From NCBI GenBank assembly GCA_016858145.1, contig JAEHOE010000004.1:2294001-2358000 (forward strand): a stretch of DNA of 64,000 bases, written 5' to 3'. How positions within the stretch are numbered: the first letter of the stretch is position 1; the number at the start of each line of letters is the position of its first letter. The stretch comes from Edaphochlamys debaryana. Lineage: Eukaryota; Chlorophyta; Chlorophyceae; Chlamydomonadales. A program made the position numbers and the translations under genes. Below the pieces are notes generated by a model. It made no database searches and was not told where the DNA came from. It worked only from the letters and a program-made list of their open reading frames with translations. Of this stretch, positions 9,860-18,701 are shown in pieces.

Positions 9860-10330
9860 ATGTCCGTAATTGTTACCAATGAGGATGCTTGGGTCCAGCA
9901 GCTGGAGAAGATCGTGCATACGTTCATGCAAACAGGCATGCCGCCGCATAAGCGTAGCGCCATGAACCGGGCAGCTGGCTGGCTGTGCATGCCGGTCTTG
10001 TGTGGCCCTTGTATGTTCTGGTCATGTGTCATTCGTATGTTATGCTGCCCCGTTCAGTGCTACTCGAAAGGCCTTTCCGGTGCATGTACAAAGAACGGGT
10101 GCAACGAGGGCACGGATAGGTGTTGCAAGACATACGGCACCGAGGTGGCGGAATTTGAGAAGTTGGGTGCGGCCCCAAAATTGCTGAGTGACGATGGGCT
10201 CAAGAAGCGGGTTGTAGCAGTTCTGGACCAGCTGGACGATATTTTTGACAAAAAAATGACCACCTCTATCACAGCGGTCACTACGCCCTTGCGGATGCGC
10301 TGTTTCGCAAAGAAATGCCGAGTTATGTGA
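9860..10330 (+). CDS. Cys-rich membrane protein, 156 aa, unknown function
   Basis: ATG at 9860 (MSVIVTNEDAWVQQLEKIVH) to TGA at 10328-10330. Residues about 38-75 are hydrophobic and cysteine-rich (GWLCMPVLCGPCMFWSC and onward), likely a membrane segment with cysteine ligands or disulfides. More cysteines follow (CTKNGCNEGTDRCCKTY). The C-terminal third is helical and charged, with no transmembrane segment. The frame is undamaged, unlike both neighbours. It follows the protease gene by 74 bases on the same strand. I do not recognise the family. Confidence 0.6.
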   Translation: MSVIVTNEDAWVQQLEKIVHTFMQTGMPPHKRSAMNRAAGWLCMPVLCGPCMFWSCVIRMLCCPVQCYSKGLSGACTKNGCNEGTDRCCKTYGTEVAEFEKLGAAPKLLSDDGLKKRVVAVLDQLDDIFDKKMTTSITAVTTPLRMRCFAKKCRVM

Positions 10331-10471
10331 GATTCTGTGTCGAGCGAATGCGCATGCGGCTCGTGAACGCGGTGTGATTTTCCATGTGATCGGTGCAGTT
10401 CTGTCATGGATGTGTGGAGAGTCGTGGGGGGGCTGGCATGGCCATCAGGAAATCCATGATTCCACGTCGTG

Positions 10472-10492
10472 TTACACTCTGTCAAGTGAATT
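10472..10492 (+). repeat. Terminal-repeat-like word before a transposase start
   Basis: TTACACTCTGTCAAGTGAAT is a variant of the outer word of the dispersed element (TTACACTCGGCAAAGTGAAT). It lies 38 bases before the ATG of a transposase N-terminal fragment, which ties this repeat family to IS630-like transposons. Confidence 0.55.
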
Positions 10493-10509
10493 TTGTTACA
10501 CCTAAAAAG

Positions 10510-10770
10510 ATGAGGAATACCAGGTTTTCGTCACAGGGTGTAGCAACATGTAACTCTCCAGACCGACGCTCGCTGGCGTCCCATGTGTACTCTCTATTGG
10601 GAAGCTTGCGGAAGACGGCCGCCATCCTCCAGGTGTCGCACTCCTCAATTCATCGTTGGCTCAGGACCCCCAGCCGCAAAGCCTACGATTCATCACATCG
10701 ATTGCAACACGGCAAAGCTACTGCCATCACTGCCGCGCTCCCAGATTTAACCTCCATTTTTTCACAAACT
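10510..10770 (+). pseudogene. IS630-like transposase, N-terminal fragment
   Basis: ATG at 10510 begins a helix-turn-helix region (SLLGSLRKTAAILQVSHSSI, then HRWLRTPSRKAYDSSH) of the type that binds IS630/Tc1 terminal repeats. It continues for about 85 residues to SIFSQT and then loses similarity near 10770, exactly where the reverse-strand MYND gene ends. The whole DDE catalytic domain is missing. The fragment is the complementary half of the transposase remnant at 3048-3638, so both may derive from one family. Confidence 0.6.
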
Positions 10771-10773
10771 TGT

Positions 10774-12055
10774 TCACTTCGGCAAGGCGACGCACGAGGC
10801 CTTGTGCGTCGGCCAGTGCTCGCGCTGGCACTCTGGGGAGCAGTAGTAGGTCGCCTCGCACCGCCCGCAGCACCAGCAGGCGTCCGCAGCCGGCGCACTT
10901 GAACTCTTGCATCCGAAACTCCGTGGCCGCATTGTCCAGGTCGGCCAGGCTTTGCAGGTCCGAAGCGCTCTCGTCGGCCGCCAGAGCCACCGCAGGCCGC
11001 CCAGACGGGGGCAAGCCAGCACGCAATGAGCGCAAAATGGGCCGTCGTGTTCATGACCCAGTGGGTCGCCTGGATCAGCAAGACCCGGGACACGATGCTT
11101 GTCGCCACGTCGTCTCTGGCGCCCCCCTGCGACCTCATGTCAATGAGGAGGTGCAGCACGAGCGGGCCCACGTGCAAGATGCAGCTCCGGTTCGGCGACC
11201 TCCGGCCCGCGGCAAAGAAGGCCCCGTGCGCCGCGTTGATCACAGCGACTTCTGGGCCATTCTCGTCGAGCCCCGCCTTGGTAGCCAGCGTGGCCAGGGA
11301 CGTCCTCTTGGTGAACGTCGTCAGCCCGAGGATCTTAGCACGGACGTCTGGGCTCATGCTCATTGCCGCGGCTACCTCAGCGTCCTTGTGCAGCATCAGG
11401 TGGAACGTGTTGTTGACGCGCACTTGAGATTCGTAAAATGTCCTGGAAGAGGTCTGTGTGAACATGACTTGCAGCGGAACCCGAGGAGGTCTCCACCGAA
11501 TGGTAGGGGTGAAATAGTCTGGGATCGTGGCAGGAGCGTGGCCCTCAAGCACGGCGGCAATCAGAGGTTTGCGAGGGACGGTCTTGGTTGGCCAGCGTTC
11601 CGGAAGGAAGACCTGCCGAAGCCCGCAGTTTCGGGCATTGACGTTTAGCACCAGCGGTGTGAAAGGCTGCGCGATCTGCAGCGCCTCGCCAAGATGGAAC
11701 CGTTTGCCTCCTTGCTTTCCGGGAGGTGAGCGCTCGGGGAGCAGTCGCAGAGCAATGAGGTTTGCGATAATGCTGCCGCGTCGATAGAGCTGCGAGCAGA
11801 CATCGACGTAGTCGTCCAGACGCTGTTGAAAGTGCGGAGGCAGGTGCTTGATCCGCGGTTGCAGGTAGGCTGAAAAGACTCAAGGTTCTGTGGGCCACGT
11901 CTCTTCTTTTCATGATCGTTGAGGAGGCCATGGTAGATGGCTTGACCGAGGAGTTGAGATAAAGAGGCTCCGTCAGGGCACGGCACACCGGCGTCCTGGA
12001 GTCGCTGAGCAAGCTGCTCTTTGGTCAGGCGGCCAGCCCGCAGGCCGCGGGTCAT
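10774..12055 (-). pseudogene. MYND zinc-finger protein, three frameshifts
   Basis: ATG at 12055 starts MTRGLRAGRLTKEQLAQRLQ. The reading then moves to another frame near 11890 (one base lost) and runs through a long conserved-looking body (HFQQRLDDYVDVCSQLYRR, then VLNVNARNCGLRQVFLPERW) to about 11035. Two surplus bases then bring in FKCAGCGR and [16 protein letters not shown], followed by HKASC. That cysteine/histidine ladder is a MYND zinc finger, a protein-protein interaction module. It stops at 10774. About 425 residues if restored. The large N-terminal body is not recognised. MYND proteins are common in giant viruses. The 3' end abuts a transposon fragment. Confidence 0.65.
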
Positions 12056-12278
12056 ACAATCCGCTCCTCAGTATTGTGAAGTTGTCTGCCTGAAGTGAAG
12101 CGCCTGACAGCCTTTTATATTGTTAGGTCTTTTACTTTTGCATGGGCAATGACTGGCGACGTGATGAGATGACCTCTAGGACATGGTGGAAGCTTCCACA
12201 AACCCTAGAAGGTGTGACAACCTTCGGGATAGACTGCGACACTTGCTGTAATACATTGTCGCCAAAGTCATGGGAATA

Positions 12279-13082
12279 TCAAGCATGGTAGAAAGCCTTC
12301 TTGAGGATCCCAAACACCAGTTCAATGGGATTGTATTCTGGCGAGTATGGAGGCGTGAAGAGGAGGTGGTACCCCTTGAGGATCGCAATTTCTCGGACGC
12401 TGGAGGATCGATGAAACATAGCATTGTCTAAAAGCACGGTGGTTCCTGGTGGATAGGGCATATTGTTGATGAACTCAGAGAAGATGGTAGCGTCCACTGG
12501 TCGGGAAACCAATTGCGAATGGGAATCTCCCTGTTGATGGACGGCCATGAGTAGATTGATGCGGCGACGATCCTTACACGGTGGCGCCTCAACAATAGCT
12601 TGGGTACCCACCAGGGAATACCCGTAGACAGGCCGACAACACTGGTCGAACCCTGATTCATCCACCGACACGAGTGTTCCAGACGAGAATGCTGTCTGGA
12701 AAGCGACAAAGAAATCGTCAAGCTGCACAGGGTCCTCTCTACGGGATCTTCCACGACTGCGCGTCCTTTTCCAAGTATACCCCAGTCGCCGAATGATGCA
12801 ATGCGCAAGCTGCCGCGAGATGCGAAGATGCATTGTGTCCTGAACATGGTGGACGACTGACAGTGACGAACAGCATGTCCGAGTGCGCATGAAGACTGAG
12901 ACGACATCTAGGAGCACCGGAGTGATGATGCTCTTCACCTGCCCCCTTGACGTTGGATCCAGTTGTTGCCGCCATCTGCAGACTGATGCAATGCTGACAC
13001 CACAAGCAGCTGCAGTTCGCCTCATGCTTTGCAGGTAAGAGTAGACACATAAGACAGTCTCCCGAACCTTAACAGGATGCAT
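12279..13082 (-). CDS. IS630/Tc1-mariner-type DD34E transposase, apparently intact
   Basis: The 267-residue frame starts at ATG 13082 (MHPVKVRETVLCVYS). Residues about 18-38 form a helix-turn-helix (MRRTAAACGVSIASVCRW), and a second DNA-binding region follows to about residue 115. The catalytic residues are Asp141 (SVDESGFD), Asp219 (VLLDNAMFH) and Glu254 (YSPEYNPIELVF), with 34 residues between the second Asp and the Glu, i.e. DD34E. No frameshift or stop is visible, in contrast to the other transposases here. Truncated relatives lie at 28468 and 53592. A terminal sequence shared with them lies at 13103-13140, just upstream. The other end was not found. Confidence 0.85.
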   Translation of the reverse strand: MHPVKVRETVLCVYSYLQSMRRTAAACGVSIASVCRWRQQLDPTSRGQVKSIITPVLLDVVSVFMRTRTCCSSLSVVHHVQDTMHLRISRQLAHCIIRRLGYTWKRTRSRGRSRREDPVQLDDFFVAFQTAFSSGTLVSVDESGFDQCCRPVYGYSLVGTQAIVEAPPCKDRRRINLLMAVHQQGDSHSQLVSRPVDATIFSEFINNMPYPPGTTVLLDNAMFHRSSSVREIAILKGYHLLFTPPYSPEYNPIELVFGILKKAFYHA

Positions 13083-13102
13083 GGGGTCCTCTTCTTGAAC
13101 TG

Positions 13103-13140
13103 CTACTAGAAATAGGTGTTACATTATTGTTTGGAAGGAC
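13103..13140 (-). repeat. Transposon terminal sequence (upstream end)
   Basis: The reverse complement reads GTCCTTCCAAACAATAATGT followed by AACACCTATTTCTAGTAG. An almost identical stretch lies at 28412-28450 and 53537-53574, in each case 20-30 bases before a related transposase start. It therefore marks the 5' terminal region of this transposon family. Confidence 0.7.
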
Positions 13141-13203
13141 TGTATCACACATTTATCATCGTGTGCAGATTGGATTACCTGTCCATGTTACATTCATAGT
13201 TTC

Positions 13204-16200
13204 TCACAGATTCTCATCGCACCGCGATTGGATTTCTGAGAGACTTGACGACCGCGTGACCTTAACTTTTAACCCAACGAGGGTGACGATGGGGCTGACG
13301 CTCTTGTAGGGATGGCCGGCAGCGAGCTGCGCACCGCTGTACCGGTTGTTCCAGGCCAGGTACCCCTCCAGCTTCTGGCAGTCCGTCGTTGAGAGCGCGG
13401 ATTGGGCGACGACGATCTCCGCGACGCCGCCCGCAAACGACTCGGGTACTGGTAATCTGGAACCCATGCCGACCGTGCTAAGGATTGTGGCCGCTTGCAA
13501 GTTGCAACCCGTGCCCACGAGCGTCCTGTTGACGTAGACGCTGTGCGCGCCCACCGTCCCATTGGTCGACCCCGATATGACAACGACCATGGGGTCATTG
13601 TCAATGTAATTATAGGAGAAGAATGTGTTAGACGCGCTGATGCTCATGAGCAGGACGCGGTTGTTGGCCATGAGCGCAAAGGCCGACGAGTCAAAGATGT
13701 ACTGCCAACCGGCCTTGAAGTTCATGTAGCAGTTGAACCCGACAGTGTATGCGGAATCTGAGGAGCCGGCGTCAAACGTCAGAATCTGCTGCGAGCTGCC
13801 CGTGTTGCGGAAGGTCACAACCGGGGCCTTCGGGAACACTGCATTAGACCTGATGGGGTCAAAGCCGGGGCCGTTGGAAGGCGTCACCCCCATGTTGTTC
13901 CCGGACTGGTCCGTCCATGTGACCAGATTGCCGCCGGCGGCGGTGGCGTTGGAGGTCGTCTCGAACCAGCGCAGCGTGCCCGGCAGGGTCAGCGGCGACC
14001 AGGTGAACGTGTCCTGTTGTTTTGTGACCGCCTGACCGCGCGTCCGGGCGAGGCTGATCGCGCCTGTCCTTGGGACGGTCGTCATCTGCCAGTAGCTCTC
14101 CGTCAGGTCAGTCAGCGGGTCTTGGGCCGTCAAATCCATGGTGTACCTGGCGCGAAAGGCGGCCTGGTTGCAGTGCGAGTAGGCGTACGTGTTCTGGAAG
14201 AAGGGGGCGTTCTGTGTGAGCAAGAGGGGCGCCCACCCGGAATTGTTCGAGTTGTACTGGGAGGGCACTTCGTTGCTCAACGGCGCCGTGATCGCGCCAA
14301 AGGTCTTGCCTTCATGGTAGGTCAAGTCCGTGGTGTAGTATGGTACGTTCGAAGAGAGGTTCCACATGGGCAGCCAGGTGCTCAGGTTTGACCTCTGTTG
14401 AACCGGTGTCGTGCCGGACAACATGGGAGCAATACACGCATAGCCTTGGCTTGCATAACCGACTTCCGAGTTCGAGGAGTAATTCGAGGCCGCAAAGTAC
14501 GTATTGACGAAGCGCGGCGCAGTAGTCGAGAGGTAGCCCCGCGTGCCGTGGCGTGCTGCTTTCAGTGTACTGTTCCAAATGTAATGCCCTATTTGACCGG
14601 CGTCCGAGGGCAGGACCTCGACCCAGCCCGTGCCCGTCGTGTTGCTGGCGGCCGGCGGCGTCAAACCCAGCGCAGACTGCGCGTAGAAGACCTTCCTGTT
14701 GTTGCTGAATGAAAAGGACGCGATTGAATTGGGGTCCGTCGACCGCCACTGCGGCACCCAGCCCTCGCCCGTATTATTTGCGGGCTGGACGTTGCTATTG
14801 GCCGCGCCGGCAATGTTGCTCCCAGTGAGTGCGTAGAAGTAATTGGAGAGTCCCGGGACATAGACGGTCTCGTTGCTCAAATGGTCTAGATTGGGAATGT
14901 TGCTCTGGACGGACTTGTGCAGACGGACCCAGCCCTGACCGTAGTTTGAGTTCGGGCCGACGGGCGCGTTGGACGTCCCGGGAGTCGCCGCGATGTACAG
15001 GATGTTGCTGTCCTGGAGAGAGCGGAGGAGCGCGTTCTGCGGGTGCGGCAGGCCCGCCCAGCCCTGGGCAGTGAACAGGGATGTATCCGTGACGGTGACC
15101 TCGATGTTGGACCCGCTCTGCACCGCGTTCTGGATGGCGCGGTAGACGGTGCCGTTGTGGACGAGATAGATATTGGCCATGAAGGGAGTGTACTCGTGGG
15201 TCGTCGGCTTCCAGATGGGCAGCCAGCTCATCGGTGTCGTCGGCGTGGAGTACTCAAAGCCGTTGCTCGGGGTCGCATTCGATGCCAACATGTAACCGCT
15301 GCCATTGTTAAAGACAATGTCGCATTGGTTGTACACCGTCTGGTTGCTCCAGGTGCTGTAGTAGTTTGCGCCGCCCCCAGACTCGGCCGTCTTTTGCACG
15401 ATGAACATGCCAAGGTCAGCCTGGCGGAAGAGCTCGTTATCGACGAGGCCGGTGCGGTCATCGCCGCGGGGGAAGGTCTTGACCCAGCCGCCGCGGAAGG
15501 CGCCATTCGTCGCGAGGATGTTGCTGGGCGCGATCGAGTTGCTGTCCGTTGGCCAGAACGGCGCCACGAGCGTGTACGCGCGCTTCGTCGATGGCAAGTA
15601 AGTGACATCATACGGCGCCCAGATCCGGTTTGATGACCACGCGGGGAAGCCCTTGATCACGATGTTGCGGAGAAAACAACTGTGTGTTGCACCGGCGCCT
15701 TGCCAGCAGTGGAAGCCAAAGTACGCATTCGAACACGTCCCATGGTGCGAGTCTCTCAAGTGAGGGACCTCGTCAACGTAATTGCGGTAAACTTTGACGC
15801 CGTTGAACGTAGCAGTAATAATGCCAAAGTTGTAATCCAGCGTGTACGACCGCCACGCGCCATCGCTGAACCGGTACTGATTGCTGGACGTGGGCCAGAC
15901 GTTACACTGGGAGAGGCCCACGCCCCTGACCGTGTACTGGTTGTAGAAGCCAAAGCTGGTCTTCAACCCGGTCGTGGAGCCTGTCGATGAGGTCACAATG
16001 TAGTCTGTGCCCTCACCATTGGTGGGCAGGCCGTCGCGTGCCCAGGTGAAGGCCATGAAGTCGCCGTTGCCGGTGATGAGCGCATCCCAGGACACGCTGA
16101 ACCGGGGGCCCAGAGCACCCGACCACAACATGTACGAGTCCTGGTTGGACCGTGTGCTTGACTGGAGCTGGATGTTCGAGGTCATATTGATGACGGGCGC

Positions 16201-16314
16201 GATTGCGGCGGAGGCGCCAGCCGGCCGGAACGTCAGGAAGCTGGGCGGCGTCGCGTTGCACTCGGCGAGTGTGGGCGAGAATGTAAAGATTGTATTATAA
16301 TTGTTCGACGACAT
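13204..16314 (-). CDS. Large fibre/adhesin-like protein with ConA/LamG-type domains, 1036 aa
   Basis: ATG at 16314 (MSSNNYNTIFTFSPTL). Residues about 1-230 look like a concanavalin-A-type lectin fold (FSVSWDALITGNGDFMAFTW; WRSYTLDYNFGIITATFNGV). The middle, about 240-690, has repeated Trp/Tyr/Gly-rich units of the kind YxxxxYLVHNGTVYRA and GWVxxL, reminiscent of small carbohydrate-binding modules. The C-terminal about 250 residues resemble a LamG-like jelly-roll ending in the typical phrase ALSTTDCQKLEGYLAWNN. No signal peptide or membrane anchor is visible. Such proteins are virion surface or host-attachment proteins in large viruses (inference). Very rich in Asn, Ser and Thr. The part downstream of codon about 434 lies outside the duplicated block, so this is the only full copy. 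Confidence 0.7.
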   Translation of the reverse strand: MSSNNYNTIFTFSPTLAECNATPPSFLTFRPAGASAAIAPVINMTSNIQLQSSTRSNQDSYMLWSGALGPRFSVSWDALITGNGDFMAFTWARDGLPTNGEGTDYIVTSSTGSTTGLKTSFGFYNQYTVRGVGLSQCNVWPTSSNQYRFSDGAWRSYTLDYNFGIITATFNGVKVYRNYVDEVPHLRDSHHGTCSNAYFGFHCWQGAGATHSCFLRNIVIKGFPAWSSNRIWAPYDVTYLPSTKRAYTLVAPFWPTDSNSIAPSNILATNGAFRGGWVKTFPRGDDRTGLVDNELFRQADLGMFIVQKTAESGGGANYYSTWSNQTVYNQCDIVFNNGSGYMLASNATPSNGFEYSTPTTPMSWLPIWKPTTHEYTPFMANIYLVHNGTVYRAIQNAVQSGSNIEVTVTDTSLFTAQGWAGLPHPQNALLRSLQDSNILYIAATPGTSNAPVGPNSNYGQGWVRLHKSVQSNIPNLDHLSNETVYVPGLSNYFYALTGSNIAGAANSNVQPANNTGEGWVPQWRSTDPNSIASFSFSNNRKVFYAQSALGLTPPAASNTTGTGWVEVLPSDAGQIGHYIWNSTLKAARHGTRGYLSTTAPRFVNTYFAASNYSSNSEVGYASQGYACIAPMLSGTTPVQQRSNLSTWLPMWNLSSNVPYYTTDLTYHEGKTFGAITAPLSNEVPSQYNSNNSGWAPLLLTQNAPFFQNTYAYSHCNQAAFRARYTMDLTAQDPLTDLTESYWQMTTVPRTGAISLARTRGQAVTKQQDTFTWSPLTLPGTLRWFETTSNATAAGGNLVTWTDQSGNNMGVTPSNGPGFDPIRSNAVFPKAPVVTFRNTGSSQQILTFDAGSSDSAYTVGFNCYMNFKAGWQYIFDSSAFALMANNRVLLMSISASNTFFSYNYIDNDPMVVVISGSTNGTVGAHSVYVNRTLVGTGCNLQAATILSTVGMGSRLPVPESFAGGVAEIVVAQSALSTTDCQKLEGYLAWNNRYSGAQLAAGHPYKSVSPIVTLVGLKVKVTRSSSLSEIQSRCDENL

Positions 16315-16412
16315 TTGCGCGGTGCAGCTTGAGCTTTTTTAAATGGGGGGCAGACATTTGCGCTGCGCCGCAATTTCTAAATGTCGTCGATGCGTACGGT
16401 AGTCAGAAGATG

Positions 16413-16450
16413 TTACACTCGGCAAAGTGAATTGTGAGACACCTCAGACA
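16413..16450 (+). repeat. Dispersed element end word (copy in left block)
   Basis: TTACACTCGGCAAAGTGAAT is followed by GTGAGACACCTCAG, the reverse complement of the end seen at 5851-5884. Further on, ACACACAGAAGTTGGA appears near 16576, as in the other copies but with different spacing. It lies between the fibre-like gene and a small reverse-strand frame. Confidence 0.55.
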
Positions 16451-16465
16451 CCTCAGAACTCAACA

Positions 16466-16822
16466 TCAACCAGACGTCAGCAAACACCCGCATTCAATGA
16501 GCGCATTTCGTCTGGAATCGGTTGAGAGGACCCGCAGGACCCGCAGCTTTCCGTCGAGTTTGCCGATCGCTGATACACACAGAAGTTGGAAGTAGTTGCC
16601 GAGTGTACTCCCGACTTCTATGTCAGCTGCTTTGAGCAGAGGTTCAAGATCAACACCAGGCACCAGGCTCTCCCGACACGCCGCAACAGGTAAAAGGGCA
16701 ACCTGGTCTGCAGTGACTGCTGCAGGAGACTTGAGAGTTGCGGATTTAGGGGTCTTGAAGTCTGCCCTTCCCGATTGGGGTGTTTCATTTTCTCGAAAAA
16801 CTGAATTGCGTAGGCCAGCCAC
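16466..16822 (-). CDS. Hypothetical protein, 118 aa
   Basis: ATG at 16822 (MAGLRNSVFRENETPQ) to a stop at 16466. A hydrophobic/charged pattern is seen in the C-terminal half (LGNYFQLLCVSAIGKLDGKL). A second reverse frame starting near 16881 (MSSLDFDEPLAWLAYAIQFF) reads well in its first 30 residues, so the true gene may begin there with one base change near 16770. The duplicate at 41400 keeps both frames. No family recognised. Confidence 0.4.
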   Translation of the reverse strand: MAGLRNSVFRENETPQSGRADFKTPKSATLKSPAAVTADQVALLPVAACRESLVPGVDLEPLLKAADIEVGSTLGNYFQLLCVSAIGKLDGKLRVLRVLSTDSRRNALIECGCLLTSG

Positions 16823-16909
16823 GCAAGAGGCTCATCAAAATCGAGCGAACTCATCATCGACAAGAGCAAGAGCATCATCAATATTGTCGACTTGACTTAA
16901 CCTACAAAC

Positions 16910-17869
16910 ATGCACAGCGGCCCCGGCAAGTCCGTTCATGGCAACGGCAGCCTCGAGTACAAGGGCCTCTTCAAGAACGGCGTCCGCCACGGCCGTGGCA
17001 CCTCCTACTACGACAATGGTCAAGTCGAGTACGACGACGTCACATTCAAGGACGGTGTCGTCCATGGCTGCTGCGGGACCTGGTACTCGGCGGACGGCCT
17101 CTGGCGGTACTCGGGAGAATTCCGGCTGGGCGAACGGCACGGCTACGGATACCTGGAGTACCTTCAGGTAGCAGACTGGGTCATTCTCTACGATGGGAGC
17201 TGGGCCCAGGGCCTACGGGACAGCGAGGGCATGCAGTACTATCCTGTCAAACCTGTCAAACCTGTCAAACCTGTCAAACCTGTCAAACCTGTCAAGTCAA
17301 GCCAAGTCCTAGAAGACAAGGTGGTCGAGTACCAGGGTACCTGGCACATGGGCAAGCGGCACGGGCGGGGCGAGTCCTATGACGCGGACGGTCGCCCGGT
17401 GTTTGAGGGCCTCTGGTCCGATGATAGGTTCGGCAGCCACGGCATCCTGTACAACTGGCCTGCCAGCAGCGAGGTCGACTGTTACGAGGGCGATCTCCAT
17501 GACGGAGTGCCCCACGGCTATGGCATCATGTGCTATGAGCAGGGCAGCATGTACGAGGGCGACTTCCTGGACGGTCAGCGGCATGGCTTCGGCCGGTTCA
17601 CCCGAAAGGTTGACAGCCGGCGGCGGCTGACGTACGAGGGTGACTGGGTCAATGACGAGCACCACGGCTACGGCACGTCCTATTGTTATCTAGACTCCAA
17701 GGGCATCAAGTACCAGGGCTTCTGGGCACGTGGCGCGCCCCACGGCTATGGCACGTTGTATCTCCCTGCTGCCCCTCAAAAGAAGGTCAAAGGTACGAAA
17801 GCGGAGAAGGAGAAGGGGCCGGTCGATTACCAGGGCTTCTGGGCCGATGGCAAGCCGGTGGACTCTTGA
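16910..17869 (+). CDS. MORN-repeat protein (left copy), 319 aa
   Basis: ATG at 16910 (MHSGPGKSVHGNGSLEYKG). About eleven MORN units are visible, each of the form YxGxFxxGxxHGxGxxxY, for example YSGEFRLGERHGYGYLEY and YEGDFLDGQRHGFGRF. MORN repeats bind membranes/phospholipids or other proteins and are abundant in giant-virus genomes. Units four and five are separated by a Pro-Val-Lys tract of six PVK triplets encoded by a 9-base tandem (CCTGTCAAA). The duplicate at 41844 has eight triplets. This copy ends at TGA 17867-17869, where the right copy has CGA and continues for 65 residues, so the C-terminus here may be shortened. Confidence 0.92.
   Translation: MHSGPGKSVHGNGSLEYKGLFKNGVRHGRGTSYYDNGQVEYDDVTFKDGVVHGCCGTWYSADGLWRYSGEFRLGERHGYGYLEYLQVADWVILYDGSWAQGLRDSEGMQYYPVKPVKPVKPVKPVKPVKSSQVLEDKVVEYQGTWHMGKRHGRGESYDADGRPVFEGLWSDDRFGSHGILYNWPASSEVDCYEGDLHDGVPHGYGIMCYEQGSMYEGDFLDGQRHGFGRFTRKVDSRRRLTYEGDWVNDEHHGYGTSYCYLDSKGIKYQGFWARGAPHGYGTLYLPAAPQKKVKGTKAEKEKGPVDYQGFWADGKPVDS
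17239..17294 (+). repeat. 9-bp in-frame tandem (CCTGTCAAA), six copies
   Basis: Six tandem CCTGTCAAA units encode Pro-Val-Lys inside the MORN gene. The paralogous array in the right block has eight, an 18-base in-frame length difference arising since the duplication. Confidence 0.9.
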
Positions 17870-18029
17870 GGCAAGAAGCGCATGGGCGAGGAAGTCTTTG
17901 AGGACTTTTCAACTGTTCAAGAACTGTTCAAGAGGGCCTGCATCGTCACGGACACGGACACGGTCACGATCATGATCAAGGTCATGTCATAGTCATTGTC
18001 AAGAATGCTGACGATGAGACGATGACTAC

Positions 18030-18296
18030 ATGTTTTTTTCGTGTGACATAAAGGCCCTTGCCGAAGCCACCAACGGCGGCGCCAACATGTTGCACATTAC
18101 GGGCTGCGCGTCCCCCGTTCAACAAGGCCATGAGGTCAAGACGCCCCCGAGCCCGCAACAAATCGCGGATGAGCTCGAACGCCTGCGCGCCGCCGAGCAG
18201 CGCCTGCAGCGTGCCGCCCTTGCCGCCCTCCGCGCCTCCCGACGAGTCAATGCTCATGTCAACACTGGCCATGAGGTCGCCATGAGGTCGCCATGA
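18030..18296 (+). CDS. Hypothetical protein, 88 aa (left copy)
   Basis: ATG at 18030 to TGA at 18294-18296. The second half is a predicted helix (ADELERLRAAEQRLQRAALA) that could form a coiled coil. The right copy at 42977 is collinear with a few amino-acid changes and no stop, which is modest support. Just after it, GAGGTCGCCAT repeats three times. No family recognised. Confidence 0.35.
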   Translation: MFFSCDIKALAEATNGGANMLHITGCASPVQQGHEVKTPPSPQQIADELERLRAAEQRLQRAALAALRASRRVNAHVNTGHEVAMRSP

Positions 18297-18299
18297 GGT

Positions 18300-18690
18300 C
18301 GCCATGAGCGAGATCTTGACCGGTAAAGATCCGGAGCCAACTACGACATCTTTGAGCGGGTCATGCGGTGCTCACCGGCGGCGCAGCTGACCATATCCAA
18401 GGCAGATCGAGGAGTTCATTGACAGGGAGGACCGATGGGGCCCGGCATCATGGTCGTGTTTGAGATGCCCAGCCTCTCCAGGGACTTCAAGCTGAGGTTT
18501 TTTTTCGCCCAATCGTGTGGTCTCGCGGAGTCTCTGTACCTTGACATCTGAGGACCTAATCATCCTCGCTGAACTCGTTGAAGGCGCGCCTGCTCAAGCT
18601 GGACATGATGGAGCTCTCGCACTTTTACAAGCAAATTGAACAAAATGTAACAACAATGTAACAAAAATTTAATAAAAAGTGTCAAGGCGT
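18300..18690. other. No intact gene; probable degenerate coding remnant
   Basis: About 400 bases without a convincing frame. Short stretches (for example LTSEDLIILAELVEGAPAQ on the + strand near 18540) look protein-like but are interrupted by stops and frame changes. Three GTGTCAAGGC words run into the 3' end of the next reverse-strand gene. The right copy is equally broken, so any decay predates the duplication. Confidence 0.5.
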
Positions 18691-18701
18691 GTCAAGGCGT
18701 G

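Noticed and set aside
13495..16300. Forward-strand frames opposite the fibre-like gene
   Set aside because: Shadows of the 1036-codon reverse gene, without motifs, and broken into unrelated pieces.
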